Assembly: GCF_014197615.1 (NCBI RefSeq)
Contig: NZ_JACIFY010000008.1
Location: 180,372-244,371, forward strand
Origin: Rhizobium esperanzae
GTDB lineage: Bacteria > Pseudomonadota > Alphaproteobacteria > Rhizobiales > Rhizobiaceae
Reading direction: 5' to 3'
DNA: 64,000 nucleotides
The notes under the pieces are model-generated. The model did no database searches. It was given only the letters and a program-made list of their open reading frames with translations, and was not told where the DNA came from. Positions 26,405 to 36,161 of this stretch are shown here, piece by piece (position 1 is the stretch's first letter; every line of letters starts with the position of its first letter). Position numbers and translations under genes: made by a program.

Positions 26405-27643
26405 ATGCTGAAATCCCTTACCAAGACGCTTCTGGGTGCGGCCTTGATCGGCGCATCGCTTGCGCCGCATGCTTTCGCCGAGACGACGCTGAACGCGCTT
26501 TTCATGGCGCAGGCCGCTTACAGCGAGGCCGATGTGCGCGCCATGACCGACGCCTTCGCCAAGGCGAACCCCGATATCAAGGTCAATCTCGAATTCGTTC
26601 CCTATGAAGGCCTGCACGATAAGACGGTGCTGGCGCAAGGTTCCGGCGGCGGTTACGACGTCGTCCTCTTCGACGTCATCTGGCCGGCCGAATACGCCAC
26701 CAATAAGGTGCTGGTCGACGTCTCCTCGCGCGTCACCGACGAGATGAAGAAGGGCGTGCTGCCGGGCGCCTGGACCACCGTGCAGTACGACGGCAAATAT
26801 TACGGCATGCCGTGGATCCTCGACACCAAATACCTGTTCTACAACAAGGAAATCCTCGAAAAGGCCGGCATCAAGGCGCCACCGAAGACCTGGGACGAAC
26901 TGACCGAGCAGGCAAAGACGATCAAGGACAAGGGCCTGCTCGCCACCCCGATCGCCTGGAGCTGGTCGCAGGCGGAAGCCGCGATCTGCGACTACACCAC
27001 ACTCGTCAGCGCCTATGGCGGCGATTTCCTCAAGGACGGCAAGCCGGCCTTCCAGACCGGCGGCGGCCTCGACGCGCTGAAATACATGGTCGGGAGCTAT
27101 GCCTCAGGCCTGACCAATCCGAATTCCAAGGAATTCCTCGAAGAGGACGTCCGCAAGGTCTTCGAAAACGGCGATGCCGCTTTCGCGTTGAACTGGACCT
27201 ACATGTACAACATGGCCAACGACCCGAAAGACAGCAAGGTGGCAGGCAAAGTCGGCGTCGTGCCGGCACCGGGTGTTGCCGGTAAAAGTCAGGCTTCCGC
27301 CGTCAACGGCTCGATGGGCCTCGGCATCACCTCCGCCAGCCAGCATCCCGACGAGGCCTGGAAATACATTAGCTTCATGACCTCGCAGGCAACGCAAAAC
27401 GCCTATGCCAAGCTCAGCCTGCCGATCTGGGCCTCTTCCTATGAGGACCCCACTGTCACCAAGGGCCAGGAAGAGCTGATTTCCGCTGCCAAGGTCGGCC
27501 TCGCCGCCATGTATCCGCGCCCGACGACGCCGAAATATCAGGAGCTGTCGACCGCGCTGCAGCAGGCGATCCAGGAATCGCTACTCGGCCAGTCCTCTCC
27601 CGAGGATGCGCTGAAATCGGCCGCCGAAAACAGCGGCCTCTGA
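26405..27643 (+). CDS. Sugar ABC importer, periplasmic binding protein (family 1)
   Basis: 412 residues with a clear signal peptide (LLGAALIGASLAPHAFA) cleaved near residue 25. The fold is the UgpB/MalE-like family: AFAKANPDIKVNLEFVPYEG, YDVVLFDVIWPAEYA, then the Trp-rich sugar-site region and the C-terminal PTTPKYQELSTALQQAIQE, typical of mono- and disaccharide binding proteins. ATG 26405 follows TGGAGG. It is the first gene of an operon with two permeases, an SIS-domain protein, a PfkB kinase and an ATPase. The ligand is unknown. A perfect GC-rich hairpin follows the stop. Confidence 0.92.
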   Translation: MLKSLTKTLLGAALIGASLAPHAFAETTLNALFMAQAAYSEADVRAMTDAFAKANPDIKVNLEFVPYEGLHDKTVLAQGSGGGYDVVLFDVIWPAEYATNKVLVDVSSRVTDEMKKGVLPGAWTTVQYDGKYYGMPWILDTKYLFYNKEILEKAGIKAPPKTWDELTEQAKTIKDKGLLATPIAWSWSQAEAAICDYTTLVSAYGGDFLKDGKPAFQTGGGLDALKYMVGSYASGLTNPNSKEFLEEDVRKVFENGDAAFALNWTYMYNMANDPKDSKVAGKVGVVPAPGVAGKSQASAVNGSMGLGITSASQHPDEAWKYISFMTSQATQNAYAKLSLPIWASSYEDPTVTKGQEELISAAKVGLAAMYPRPTTPKYQELSTALQQAIQESLLGQSSPEDALKSAAENSGL

Positions 27644-27657
27644 GCCCGGCATGAACC

Positions 27658-27682
27658 CCGGGCGGCGGCCGCCGCCGCCCGG
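27658..27682 (+). promoter_or_regulatory. Intercistronic hairpin after binding-protein gene
   Basis: Perfect 11-bp arms CCGGGCGGCGG and CCGCCGCCCGG enclose a 3-base loop, 15 bp after the stop codon. No T-run follows, so mRNA stabilisation with partial attenuation is more likely than full termination. Confidence 0.65.
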
Positions 27683-27698
27683 TCTCCAGAACCTATGA

Positions 27699-28601
27699 AT
27701 GAAAAGGGTCGCCTCGATGTCGGGTACTTGGCTGACAACCCGCGCGTGGCTTCTGATGCTGCCGCTTCTCGTGGTCATGATCTCGGTGATCGGCTGGCCT
27801 CTCGTCGATACCGTCGGCCTCTCCTTCACCGATGCCAAGCTCGTCGGCACCGCGGGCAGCTTCGTCGGCATCGACAATTACGTGAAGATGCTCTCCGGCT
27901 CGAATTTCCAGCGTACGCTGATCACCACCGCCTGGTTCGCGATCGTCTCGGTCGCCGCTGAAATGGTGATCGGTGTCCTCGCCGCCCTGCTGCTGAACCA
28001 GCAATTTCGCGGCCGCACCGCGCTGCGCGCCCTGATGATCCTGCCCTGGGCGCTGCCGACCGTCGTCAACGCCACGCTCTGGCGGCTGATCTACAATCCG
28101 GAATACGGCGCGCTGAACGCTGCATTGACGCAGTTCGGCCTGCTCGATGCCTATCGGTCCTGGCTCGGCGAACCCGGCACGGCGCTCGCTGCCCTCATCG
28201 TCGCCGACTGCTGGAAGAACTTCCCGCTGGTGGCGCTGATCGCGCTCGCCGCACTCCAGGCCGTGCCGCGCGACATCACCGCCGCCTCGCTCGTCGACGG
28301 CGCCGGTCCTTTCGCCCGCTTCCGCTTCGTCATCCTGCCCTATCTCGCCGGCCCACTGATGGTGGCGCTGGTGCTGCGCACCATCGAAGCCTTCAAGGTG
28401 TTCGACATCATCTGGGTCATGACCCGTGGCGGGCCGGCGAACAGCACACGCACGCTGTCTATCCTCGTTTACCAGGAAGCCTTCTCCTTCCAGCGCGCGG
28501 GCTCGGGCGCATCGCTCGCCCTGATCGTCACGCTGCTGGTGACGCTGCTTGCCGCCGGCTACGCCGCTTTGGTACGCAAGACCGCTGGGAGTGCTGCCTG
28601 A
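27699..28601 (+). CDS. Sugar ABC importer, permease (MalF-type)
   Basis: 300 residues (or 294 from ATG 27717, MSGTWLTTRAW). Six TM helices are predicted, starting with AWLLMLPLLVVMISVIGWPL. The cytoplasmic EAA motif reads RDITAASLVDGAGPFARFRF. The loop VMTRGGPANSTRTLSILVYQ is the conserved segment seen in MalF/UgpA-type permeases. It forms the channel with the permease encoded immediately downstream, whose start codon overlaps this stop by one base. Confidence 0.92.
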   Translation: MKRVASMSGTWLTTRAWLLMLPLLVVMISVIGWPLVDTVGLSFTDAKLVGTAGSFVGIDNYVKMLSGSNFQRTLITTAWFAIVSVAAEMVIGVLAALLLNQQFRGRTALRALMILPWALPTVVNATLWRLIYNPEYGALNAALTQFGLLDAYRSWLGEPGTALAALIVADCWKNFPLVALIALAALQAVPRDITAASLVDGAGPFARFRFVILPYLAGPLMVALVLRTIEAFKVFDIIWVMTRGGPANSTRTLSILVYQEAFSFQRAGSGASLALIVTLLVTLLAAGYAALVRKTAGSAA

Positions 28602-29446
28602 TGGAACGCCGGAGCCTGCTCTTCTCAGTCTTCATTCACCTCTCGGCGCTGCTGCTTGCCGCCGTCATCCTGGCGCCGATCCTGTGGCTCTTCATCATGA
28701 GCATCTCGCCGGCCGCCGACCTTGCCGCCAAGCCGCTGCGCTGGTGGCCGCAGGCCGTCGATTTCTCGCGATACCAGATGCTGCTGTCGACGCTCGAAAA
28801 CAGCGCCGGCGCCGCCTTCACCTCATCGCTGCGCAACAGCATCGAGGTGGCCGGCATGGCGACGATCGCCGCCATCGCACTCGCCATTCCGGCCGGCTGG
28901 GCCGTGTCGCGCACGCCTTCCGTCGGCTGGTCGCTGTCGATGGTGATCGCCACCTACATGCTGCCGCCGGTGGCGCTCGCAGTACCCCTCTATATGGGCC
29001 TCTCCCATCTCGGCATGCTGAACAATGTCTTCGGCCTCGCTCTCGTTTATCTCACGATCCTCGCGCCTTTCACCACCTGGCTGATGAAATCCGGCTTCGA
29101 TTCCATCCCGCGCGAAATCGAATCCGCGGCAATGATCGACGGCGCCGGACTGTTCCAGACGCTCCGGATCATCACGCTGCCGCTCGCCGCCCCGGTGGTT
29201 GCGACCTCGAGCCTCTTCGCATTCCTGCTTGCCTGGGACGAATTCTTCTATGCGCTGCTCTTCACCTCGGACCAACGCGCCAAGACGCTGACCGTCGCCA
29301 TTGCCGATCTCGCCGGCGGCCGCGTTTCCGATTACGGACTGATCGCCACGGCAGGCGTGCTCGCCGCCCTGCCCCCGGTGCTGATCGGTCTCGTCATGCA
29401 ACGCGCCCTGATTTCGGGGCTTACCAGTGGCGGCGTCAAGGGATGA
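28601..29446 (+). CDS. Sugar ABC importer, permease (MalG-type)
   Basis: 281 residues with six TM helices (first: FSVFIHLSALLLAAVILAPI) and the EAA motif PREIESAAMIDGAGLFQTLR. The MalG-type TM6 region (TAGVLAALPPVLIGLVMQRA) ends the protein with the short tail SGLTSGGVKG, typical of the second permease in such operons. It overlaps the upstream permease by one base and the downstream SIS gene by four (ATGA), indicating translational coupling. Confidence 0.92.
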   Translation: MERRSLLFSVFIHLSALLLAAVILAPILWLFIMSISPAADLAAKPLRWWPQAVDFSRYQMLLSTLENSAGAAFTSSLRNSIEVAGMATIAAIALAIPAGWAVSRTPSVGWSLSMVIATYMLPPVALAVPLYMGLSHLGMLNNVFGLALVYLTILAPFTTWLMKSGFDSIPREIESAAMIDGAGLFQTLRIITLPLAAPVVATSSLFAFLLAWDEFFYALLFTSDQRAKTLTVAIADLAGGRVSDYGLIATAGVLAALPPVLIGLVMQRALISGLTSGGVKG

Positions 29447-30465
29447 ACATGCCAACAGAAAGAAACCGGCCCACGGGGCTTGCTGCGATCGATAGCGAAA
29501 TGGCCCGCCAGCACGCCGATGCGATCGCCTCCTACGAAACGGCCGGGCCGATGGCGGCGAGAGCCGCCGCCTCGCTTGAGAAAACCGGCCGCCTGCTCCT
29601 GATCGGCATGGGCGGCTCGCATGCGGTCAACCGCGCCGTCGAACCGCTCTACCGCGCGCTCGGCATCGATGCCATCGCCCTGCCGCTCTCCGAACAGCTC
29701 GGCCAGCCACTGCCGATCGCCGGCAGGACGATCTTCGTCACCTCGCAATCCGGCGAAAGCGCCGAAGTTCTGCGCTGGTTCGACGAGACCGGCGGCACGG
29801 AGGACACCTTCGGCCTGACGCTCGAAAGCAGCTCCTTCCTGGCAAGAACCGCTCCCTCGCTGGTCGGCAGCGGCGGCACCGAACTTGCCTTTGCCGCCAC
29901 CCGCAGCCTGACGGTGACCTTCGCCCTGCATCTGGCAATTCTCGCCGCCCTCGGCGAAGATCCCACGACCGCACTTGCCGTCCTCAAGGCGCCGGAAGAG
30001 CATGACATCGCAGCCGCGCTCGCCGCACTCGAAAACGTCGAGACCGTCGTCACCTCGGGCCGCCGGCTGCAGGGTGTCGCCGAGGCATTGGCGCTCGGAT
30101 TGACGGAATTGTCGCGCCGCCCCTGCTTTTCGCTCGAAGGCGGCCAGTTGCGCCACGGTCCGATGGAGATGCTCGGGCCTGAAATCGGCGTCGTGCTGTT
30201 TCGCGGCTTGGACGAGACGGCCGGTCTCGTCACCGTCATGGCGAATTCCGCCGTCGAAACCGGCGCCCCGGTCGTCCTGTTCGACGCGTCCGGGCAGGAA
30301 CCGGTCGCCGGCGCGGTGACGATCCGTTTCGCCCCGGCAACCGGCCTTGCCGCGATCTTCGCCATACTGCCCGTCGCCCAGCGGCTGATGATCGCCTTTG
30401 CCGATGCCCGCGTCGAGAATGCCGGAACACCGGTCCGTTCAACCAAGATTACCCGGAGCGAATGA
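29443..30465 (+). CDS. SIS-domain protein (GlmS/AgaS/FrlB-like sugar isomerase, deaminase or deglycase)
   Basis: 340 residues with two SIS domains. The first contains the glycine-rich phosphosugar-binding strand LLLIGMGGSHAVNRAV (about residue 50) and the Ser loop VTSQSGESAE; the second contains ELSRRPCFSLEGGQLRHGP, where the Glu and HGP pattern resembles the isomerase domain of GlmS. This family converts 6-phospho-amino sugars or deglycates 6-phospho-fructosamines. ATG 29443 overlaps the permease stop as ATGA; ATG 29449 has a better spaced AAGGG. The long open frame extending back to 28549 in the same phase is a shadow of the permease gene. The adjacent PfkB kinase would provide the 6-phosphate. 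Confidence 0.85.
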   Translation: MNMPTERNRPTGLAAIDSEMARQHADAIASYETAGPMAARAAASLEKTGRLLLIGMGGSHAVNRAVEPLYRALGIDAIALPLSEQLGQPLPIAGRTIFVTSQSGESAEVLRWFDETGGTEDTFGLTLESSSFLARTAPSLVGSGGTELAFAATRSLTVTFALHLAILAALGEDPTTALAVLKAPEEHDIAAALAALENVETVVTSGRRLQGVAEALALGLTELSRRPCFSLEGGQLRHGPMEMLGPEIGVVLFRGLDETAGLVTVMANSAVETGAPVVLFDASGQEPVAGAVTIRFAPATGLAAIFAILPVAQRLMIAFADARVENAGTPVRSTKITRSE

Positions 30466-31391
30466 ATGCGGCCGCTTGCAGTCATCGGAAACGTCAACGT
30501 CGACCTGATCCTCGGACCGGCTGCCCCCTGGCCGAAGGCCGGGACGGAGATCATCGTCGACCACGACGAGCTCAGGGTCGGCGGATCCGCCGGCAACAGC
30601 GCGCTCGCCTGGCAGGCGCTCGGCATCGAATTCGAGATCGCCGCCAATATCGGCAGCGACCAGTTCGGCCGCTGGCTCGCCGAAGCCTTCGGCCACCGCT
30701 CCGAGAAATGGCCGGTGCGCCCCGAGAGAACGACGCTCTCGGTCGGCATCACCCATCCGGACGGCGAGCGCACCTTCTTCACTACGACCGGCCACCTGCC
30801 GCGCTTCAGCCTCGCGGATGTCTTCGCCGTCCTCGACGGCGAAAGGCTCCGGGGCGGCTATGCGCTTCTCTGCGGCGCCTTCCTGACCGACGATCTGGCG
30901 AAGGAATATGACGCCTTCTTCGACTGGGCCGACAGCCATGGCATCACCGTCGCGCTCGACACCGGCTGGCCGCTCGACGGCTGGACGGAAGAAAATTGCG
31001 CGGCGACACGTGCCTGGCTTTCGCGCAGCCGCATCGCACTGCTGAACGAGGTAGAGACGACCACCCTTGCCGGCGTCGCCGACCCGATTGAGGCCGCCTG
31101 TGAAATCCGGTCGCATATGCCGGAAGGCGCAATCGTCGTCGTCAAGCGCGGCCCGGACGGCGCCGTCGCGATCGGGCCGGACGGCCTGCCGGTGTCGGTG
31201 GCCGCACCCGTCGTCAAGGTCGTCGACACGATCGGCGCCGGCGATGTCTTCAACGCCGCCTTCCTCGCCGCGCTCGCGGACGGCAAGCCTCTGCCCGCCT
31301 GCCTCACGTCAGGAACCGAGGTCGCATCGCGCGCCATCTCCACCCTGCCCCGCAGCTACAGCATCCCGTCATCGCTTCAGGAGCCCGTGCG

Positions 31392-31395
<4 letters not shown>
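30466..31395 (+). CDS. PfkB family carbohydrate kinase
   Basis: 309 residues of ribokinase fold. The N-terminal strand AVIGNVNVDLILGP and the DELRVGGSAGNSALAWQAL region match PfkB signature 1. Signature 2 with the catalytic Asp is DTIGAGDVFNAAFLAAL near residue 255. It should phosphorylate the sugar carried in by the operon's ABC transporter. The start directly follows the SIS stop (no spacer), and the end overlaps the ATPase start as ATGA. The combination with an SIS protein parallels FrlD/FrlB (fructoselysine kinase and deglycase), but ribose-, fructose- or aminosugar-type substrates are equally possible. Confidence 0.9.
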
Positions 31396-32448
<1,053 letters not shown>

Positions 32449-32471
<23 letters not shown>

Positions 32472-33318
32472 GTGACGACCCGTCCTTTGCGCAATTCGCA
32501 GCGTCGACGGGCTTCCGCTTGTAAACATGGATATAGTCGACGAGCAAAATCGAAGGGTTCGGCGTTTCATCGATCGGCCAGCCCGAGCCGAGCGCCAGAT
32601 TCACCAGCGGATAAAACGGCATGTGGAACTCCTTCGGCGTGTCGAAGCTCCAAAGGAATTGACGATCAAAATAGAAGCTCGTCTTGTCGGGTTGGATATC
32701 GACACCGTAGGTGTGATAATCGCTGTTCAAAATTCCATCCTGGACCTTGTTCCAATAGCCGCCGGTGGAGTTCTGCCCGCCCTGGCTCTGACGCCAGATA
32801 TGGAAACCCATGCTGAATTCATAGGGCGCGCGGCCGTAATATTCCAGCACGTCGATCTCGGCAGTGTATTTCGACCGGTCGAGGCCGATGAGCCAGAAGG
32901 CCGGCCAGACGCCCTTGCCCGGCGGCAGTTTCATCCGCGCTTCGAAATAGCCGAACTGCTGCGAGAAACCTTCACCCTTCGGGTTCACCGACGACAGCAA
33001 GCCCGAACGCCATGTACCGTCGGCCCCCTTGCGCGCTTCGATCTTCAGAATTCCCTGGTCGGTGGTAAACGGAAACCCAGGAGCCGGATCGGTGAAACGG
33101 GCATCGCCGAAATCGCCGTTCCACGGCGTATGAGCGATCCAGCGGGAGCTTTTCTCTCCCCAGGCAGAAACGTCGAGACTGTCGAAATTCTCCTCGAATG
33201 TCAGCTGGTATGCATCGATATTGAGCGGTTCCTGGGCGACGCTCGGCCGGCCCGGCAACGCCCCCAGACCGAGAACGACGAGCAGGCCCAAAGCCTTAGA
33301 AGATATTCCGTAACGCAT
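32449..33318 (-). CDS. Glycoside hydrolase family 16 (secreted beta-glycanase, ExoK/ExsH-like)
   Basis: 289 residues from ATG 33318 (MRYGISSKALGLLVVLG) with a signal peptide ending near RPSVAQEP. The GH16 catalytic motif ExDxxE is visible as EIDVLE near residue 155, preceded by PAFWLIGLDRSKYTA, and the substrate-cleft segment FGYFEARMKLP lies about 25 residues before. GH16 enzymes cut beta-1,3/1,4-linked glucans; in rhizobia ExoK and ExsH trim succinoglycan. Located at the edge of a surface polysaccharide locus, it probably shortens or remodels the polymer made by the neighbouring genes. It overlaps the ABC ATPase gene by 23 bp. Confidence 0.92.
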
Positions 33319-33369
33319 TCCGTTTCTCCGAAAACACCAAACCAAATCGCCGGGTTGCAGCTGTCTCGA

Positions 33370-34851
33370 TCATGAGACGAGAACCCCGTTTCGCCGCGGC
33401 ATCAGCCTTTGAACGATGATGGTCTCGATGCCGTCGGGCCTTCCCAGGATCTGCCACAGCAGCAGCGCGAAGGCCCAGAAGATCGCGGCTGCCGTCCCGC
33501 CGCAAAGCGCGAGGCTGGCGATCAGATTGAAGCCGACAGGCATGGGGGCGAGCATCGGCTGCACCCAGAGCAGGAAAGCGATCATCGGCAAGCTTGCGGC
33601 CAGCGGCCGGCAAAAGGAATTCAGCTGCGCGACCAATCTCGCTCCGATCAGCCGCCGGGTGATGACGAGCGACGCGGCATAGGCGACGAGCACAGCGATG
33701 ATCCGAGCGCCGAGCGCGCCTTCCACCTGGAAATAGGCGATACCCAGGATGGTGACCGGCACCCTGACGGCAAACTCGGCAAACATCCTGAAAGCGAGCG
33801 AACGGGTGTTGTCGAGAACCATCGCCAATGCCGGCATGATGTTCGTGGGAAGGCCGAGCAGGCTGACGAGGCACAGCCATTGCAGGATCGGCGCGGCGGA
33901 TGCCCATTTCTCGCCGACGAGGACGCGTACGGTCGGCTCAGCGAGCATGGCGAGCGCGATGAGAACGGGTGCGGCGACGAAGGTGATCGCATTCGTCGCC
34001 TTCAGATAGGCAGCGACGAGATTGCGGCGGTCCTCGACGGTGGAGAATGCCGCCATCAGCGGGCGCAGCAACGGCCCGACGAAGGTCTGGTAGGGAATCC
34101 CGGCAATATTGTCGGCGACGCTGAAAGCGCCGAACGTCGACAGGCCGGTAAAACGCGGCAGCAGCAGCCGGTCCAACTGCCAGTTGATCGAATTCAGCAC
34201 CTGCGACACGGTGTTCCAGCTGATCATATCCCGGAAATGTTTCCATTCCGAAAGGCTGAACGCCGGCCGCATCGGCGCAAAGACGTAGGAGGTGATCATC
34301 GCCGCGGTCGGGCCTGCCACGGCGCCGACCGCCAGCCCCCAATAGCTGCCTGTCGTCACCGCCACACCCACGCCGAACAGCAATGTCGATCCCTTGGTGA
34401 TGAGATCGAGCGCGAACTCGCGTTTGAAATCGAAACGCTGCATGAAGAGCACCATGCGCGGACTGATCATGCTGCGCATGGCAGGCGCGATCGAGAGAAC
34501 GGCTACAAGGGAAAAAAGCCGAGGATCACCGTAAATCACAGCCATCGGCCAGGAGATAAGGATCATCAGCAGGCTAATGGCCGTCCCTCGAAGCAGGCTG
34601 AGGGTGAAGGCGGTGGCAAACATCTCTTGGGAAGGCGATGGCTGACGCATCAGAGCCTGCGTCAGCGGCAGATCCAGAATCGTCTCGACAATGACGAGAA
34701 CCGAGGTTGCGATGGCGACCAGGCCGAAATCCGCCGGGCTCAAAAGCCTCGCCAGAATGAGCAGGCTGACGAAATCGAGCAGCCGCGCGAGGAATTTTCC
34801 ACTGATCGTCCAGATGCTTGCCGTCGCCGTCCTCTGAGATACGCTTGACAT
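33370..34851 (-). CDS. Wzx-type oligosaccharide flippase (polysaccharide transporter family)
   Basis: 493 residues with 12-14 predicted TM helices. The N-terminal ISGKFLARLLDFVSLLILAR and the ALARLLSPADFGLVAIA-like segment are typical of PST/MVF flippases. It would move lipid-linked repeat units across the inner membrane for polymerisation by the Wzy-like protein at 43831. It lies downstream of two GT4 genes on the same strand, separated from the nearest by 65 bp, and its stop lies 51 bp from the GH16 start. The opposite strand carries a long open frame (33409-34848) that is a coding shadow. Confidence 0.92.
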   Translation of the reverse strand: MSSVSQRTATASIWTISGKFLARLLDFVSLLILARLLSPADFGLVAIATSVLVIVETILDLPLTQALMRQPSPSQEMFATAFTLSLLRGTAISLLMILISWPMAVIYGDPRLFSLVAVLSIAPAMRSMISPRMVLFMQRFDFKREFALDLITKGSTLLFGVGVAVTTGSYWGLAVGAVAGPTAAMITSYVFAPMRPAFSLSEWKHFRDMISWNTVSQVLNSINWQLDRLLLPRFTGLSTFGAFSVADNIAGIPYQTFVGPLLRPLMAAFSTVEDRRNLVAAYLKATNAITFVAAPVLIALAMLAEPTVRVLVGEKWASAAPILQWLCLVSLLGLPTNIMPALAMVLDNTRSLAFRMFAEFAVRVPVTILGIAYFQVEGALGARIIAVLVAYAASLVITRRLIGARLVAQLNSFCRPLAASLPMIAFLLWVQPMLAPMPVGFNLIASLALCGGTAAAIFWAFALLLWQILGRPDGIETIIVQRLMPRRNGVLVS

Positions 34852-34916
34852 GATCTGCTATATTCCTCGTCGGCGAGTTGAGAAGGTTGCGGTCGTGGCA
34901 GCTCCGGCCCCTGCCC

Positions 34917-36161
34917 TCAGCCCGACCGTCTTCCGAAGACCTCGGCGGATCGGCCGCCATGGTTGGAAAGCCGTTGCTCGATGAGATTGGTCATGCGATC
35001 GCGGAACACGGCGGAAGAGAATTTCAGTGCGTGCGTGCGGATCGCATGCTGATCGATATCGTCCTCGACCTCCTCGAATGCCGCCATCGTCTCCAGCAGG
35101 GCTTCCGTCGTCTGTTCGGCAAAACGGAAGCCGACCTGCGGCGACGACACGGTTTCCCTGGCGCCGCCAGCGTCGAAAGCGAGAACCGGACGGCCCGAGG
35201 CCATGGCTTCCACCGGCAGAATGCCGAAATCTTCCGTGCCCGGAAACAACAGCGCGCGGCATCGCGACAGGTGATCGCGCAGCACGTTGAAGGGCTGGTG
35301 GCCGAGAAATTCAACCGTCGGCCCGGCGATCGACTTCAGATAGGATAATTGTTCGCCCTCGCCGATCACGACCAGTTTCCGGCCTGCTTCGGTGCAAGCG
35401 CGCACAGCGATGTCAGGCCGTTTGTAGGTCGTCAGCTGTCCGGCATAGAGATAGAATTCGCCTTTCCCCTTGCCCACCGCAAAATCGTCGGTCGCAACGG
35501 GCGGATGGATAACGACGGAATCCCGGTCGTAGAAGCGGCGGATGCGGCTGGCGACATAGTCGGAGTTGGCGACGAACGTATCCACCCGCGAGGCCGTCGT
35601 CACGTCCCACGCGCGCAGCATGGGCGCGGTGATCGACATCAGGGCGCGGCCCACCCAGGGAAGGCCATGGCGGTAGACATGGAACTGGTCCCAGATATAG
35701 CGCATCGGCGAATGGCAGTAACAGACATGCAGAGCGTCGGCGCGGGTGATGATGCCCTTGGCCGGCCCGGATTCGCTGGACAGCACCAGATCGTAGTCCT
35801 GCAGATCGAACTGCTCGAGCGCGAAGGGCATCAGCGGCAGCATCTTGGTGTAATGCCGCTGTGCGCCAGGGATCTTCTGCAGGAAGGACGTGTGGATGTT
35901 GCGCGTCTTCAGGAAGTCGCTGATGCGATCGCGGTTGCAGACGAGGGTGAAGATGTCTGCCTGCGGAAACATGCGGCAAAGCTCTTCGACGACCTTCTCG
36001 CCACCGCGCATCGAAACGAGCCAGTAATGCACGATGGCGACCCGAAGTTTCCCGGTTTCGCCGGAGCTTCCGGCCTCGGCGACCCGTCTTTTTGCCATGA
36101 CCGGCGCATCACCAAGAAATGCCCTCGCATCGGGAAGAGAGGTTGTTGCTTTAAGGGTCAA
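34917..36161 (-). CDS. Glycosyltransferase family 4
   Basis: 414 residues if translation begins at TTG 36161. This codon overlaps the stop of the upstream glycosyltransferase (TTGA, sharing three bases) and lies 8 bases after AAGGAG; ATG 36098 (MAKRRVAEAG) is the next in-frame choice. GT-B features: IVHYWLVSMRGGEKV with the glycine-rich acceptor loop, LHVCYCHSPMRYIWDQFHVY, then the nucleotide-sugar site around YAGQLTTYKRPDIAVRA and the Glu motif EDFGILPVEAMASGRPVLAF. The last is the E-x7-E motif of retaining GT4 enzymes. It probably adds one sugar to the repeat unit. Sugar specificity cannot be read. Confidence 0.9.
   Translation of the reverse strand: MTLKATTSLPDARAFLGDAPVMAKRRVAEAGSSGETGKLRVAIVHYWLVSMRGGEKVVEELCRMFPQADIFTLVCNRDRISDFLKTRNIHTSFLQKIPGAQRHYTKMLPLMPFALEQFDLQDYDLVLSSESGPAKGIITRADALHVCYCHSPMRYIWDQFHVYRHGLPWVGRALMSITAPMLRAWDVTTASRVDTFVANSDYVASRIRRFYDRDSVVIHPPVATDDFAVGKGKGEFYLYAGQLTTYKRPDIAVRACTEAGRKLVVIGEGEQLSYLKSIAGPTVEFLGHQPFNVLRDHLSRCRALLFPGTEDFGILPVEAMASGRPVLAFDAGGARETVSSPQVGFRFAEQTTEALLETMAAFEEVEDDIDQHAIRTHALKFSSAVFRDRMTNLIEQRLSNHGGRSAEVFGRRSG

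Noticed and set aside
28549..29442. N-terminal extension making a 638-residue frame for the SIS protein
   Set aside because: The first 298 codons run through the MalG-type permease gene in another frame; the SIS homology starts right at ATG 29443.
33409..34848. 479-residue open frame antisense to the Wzx gene
   Set aside because: The translation is a hydrophilic mirror of a membrane protein gene with no start signal.
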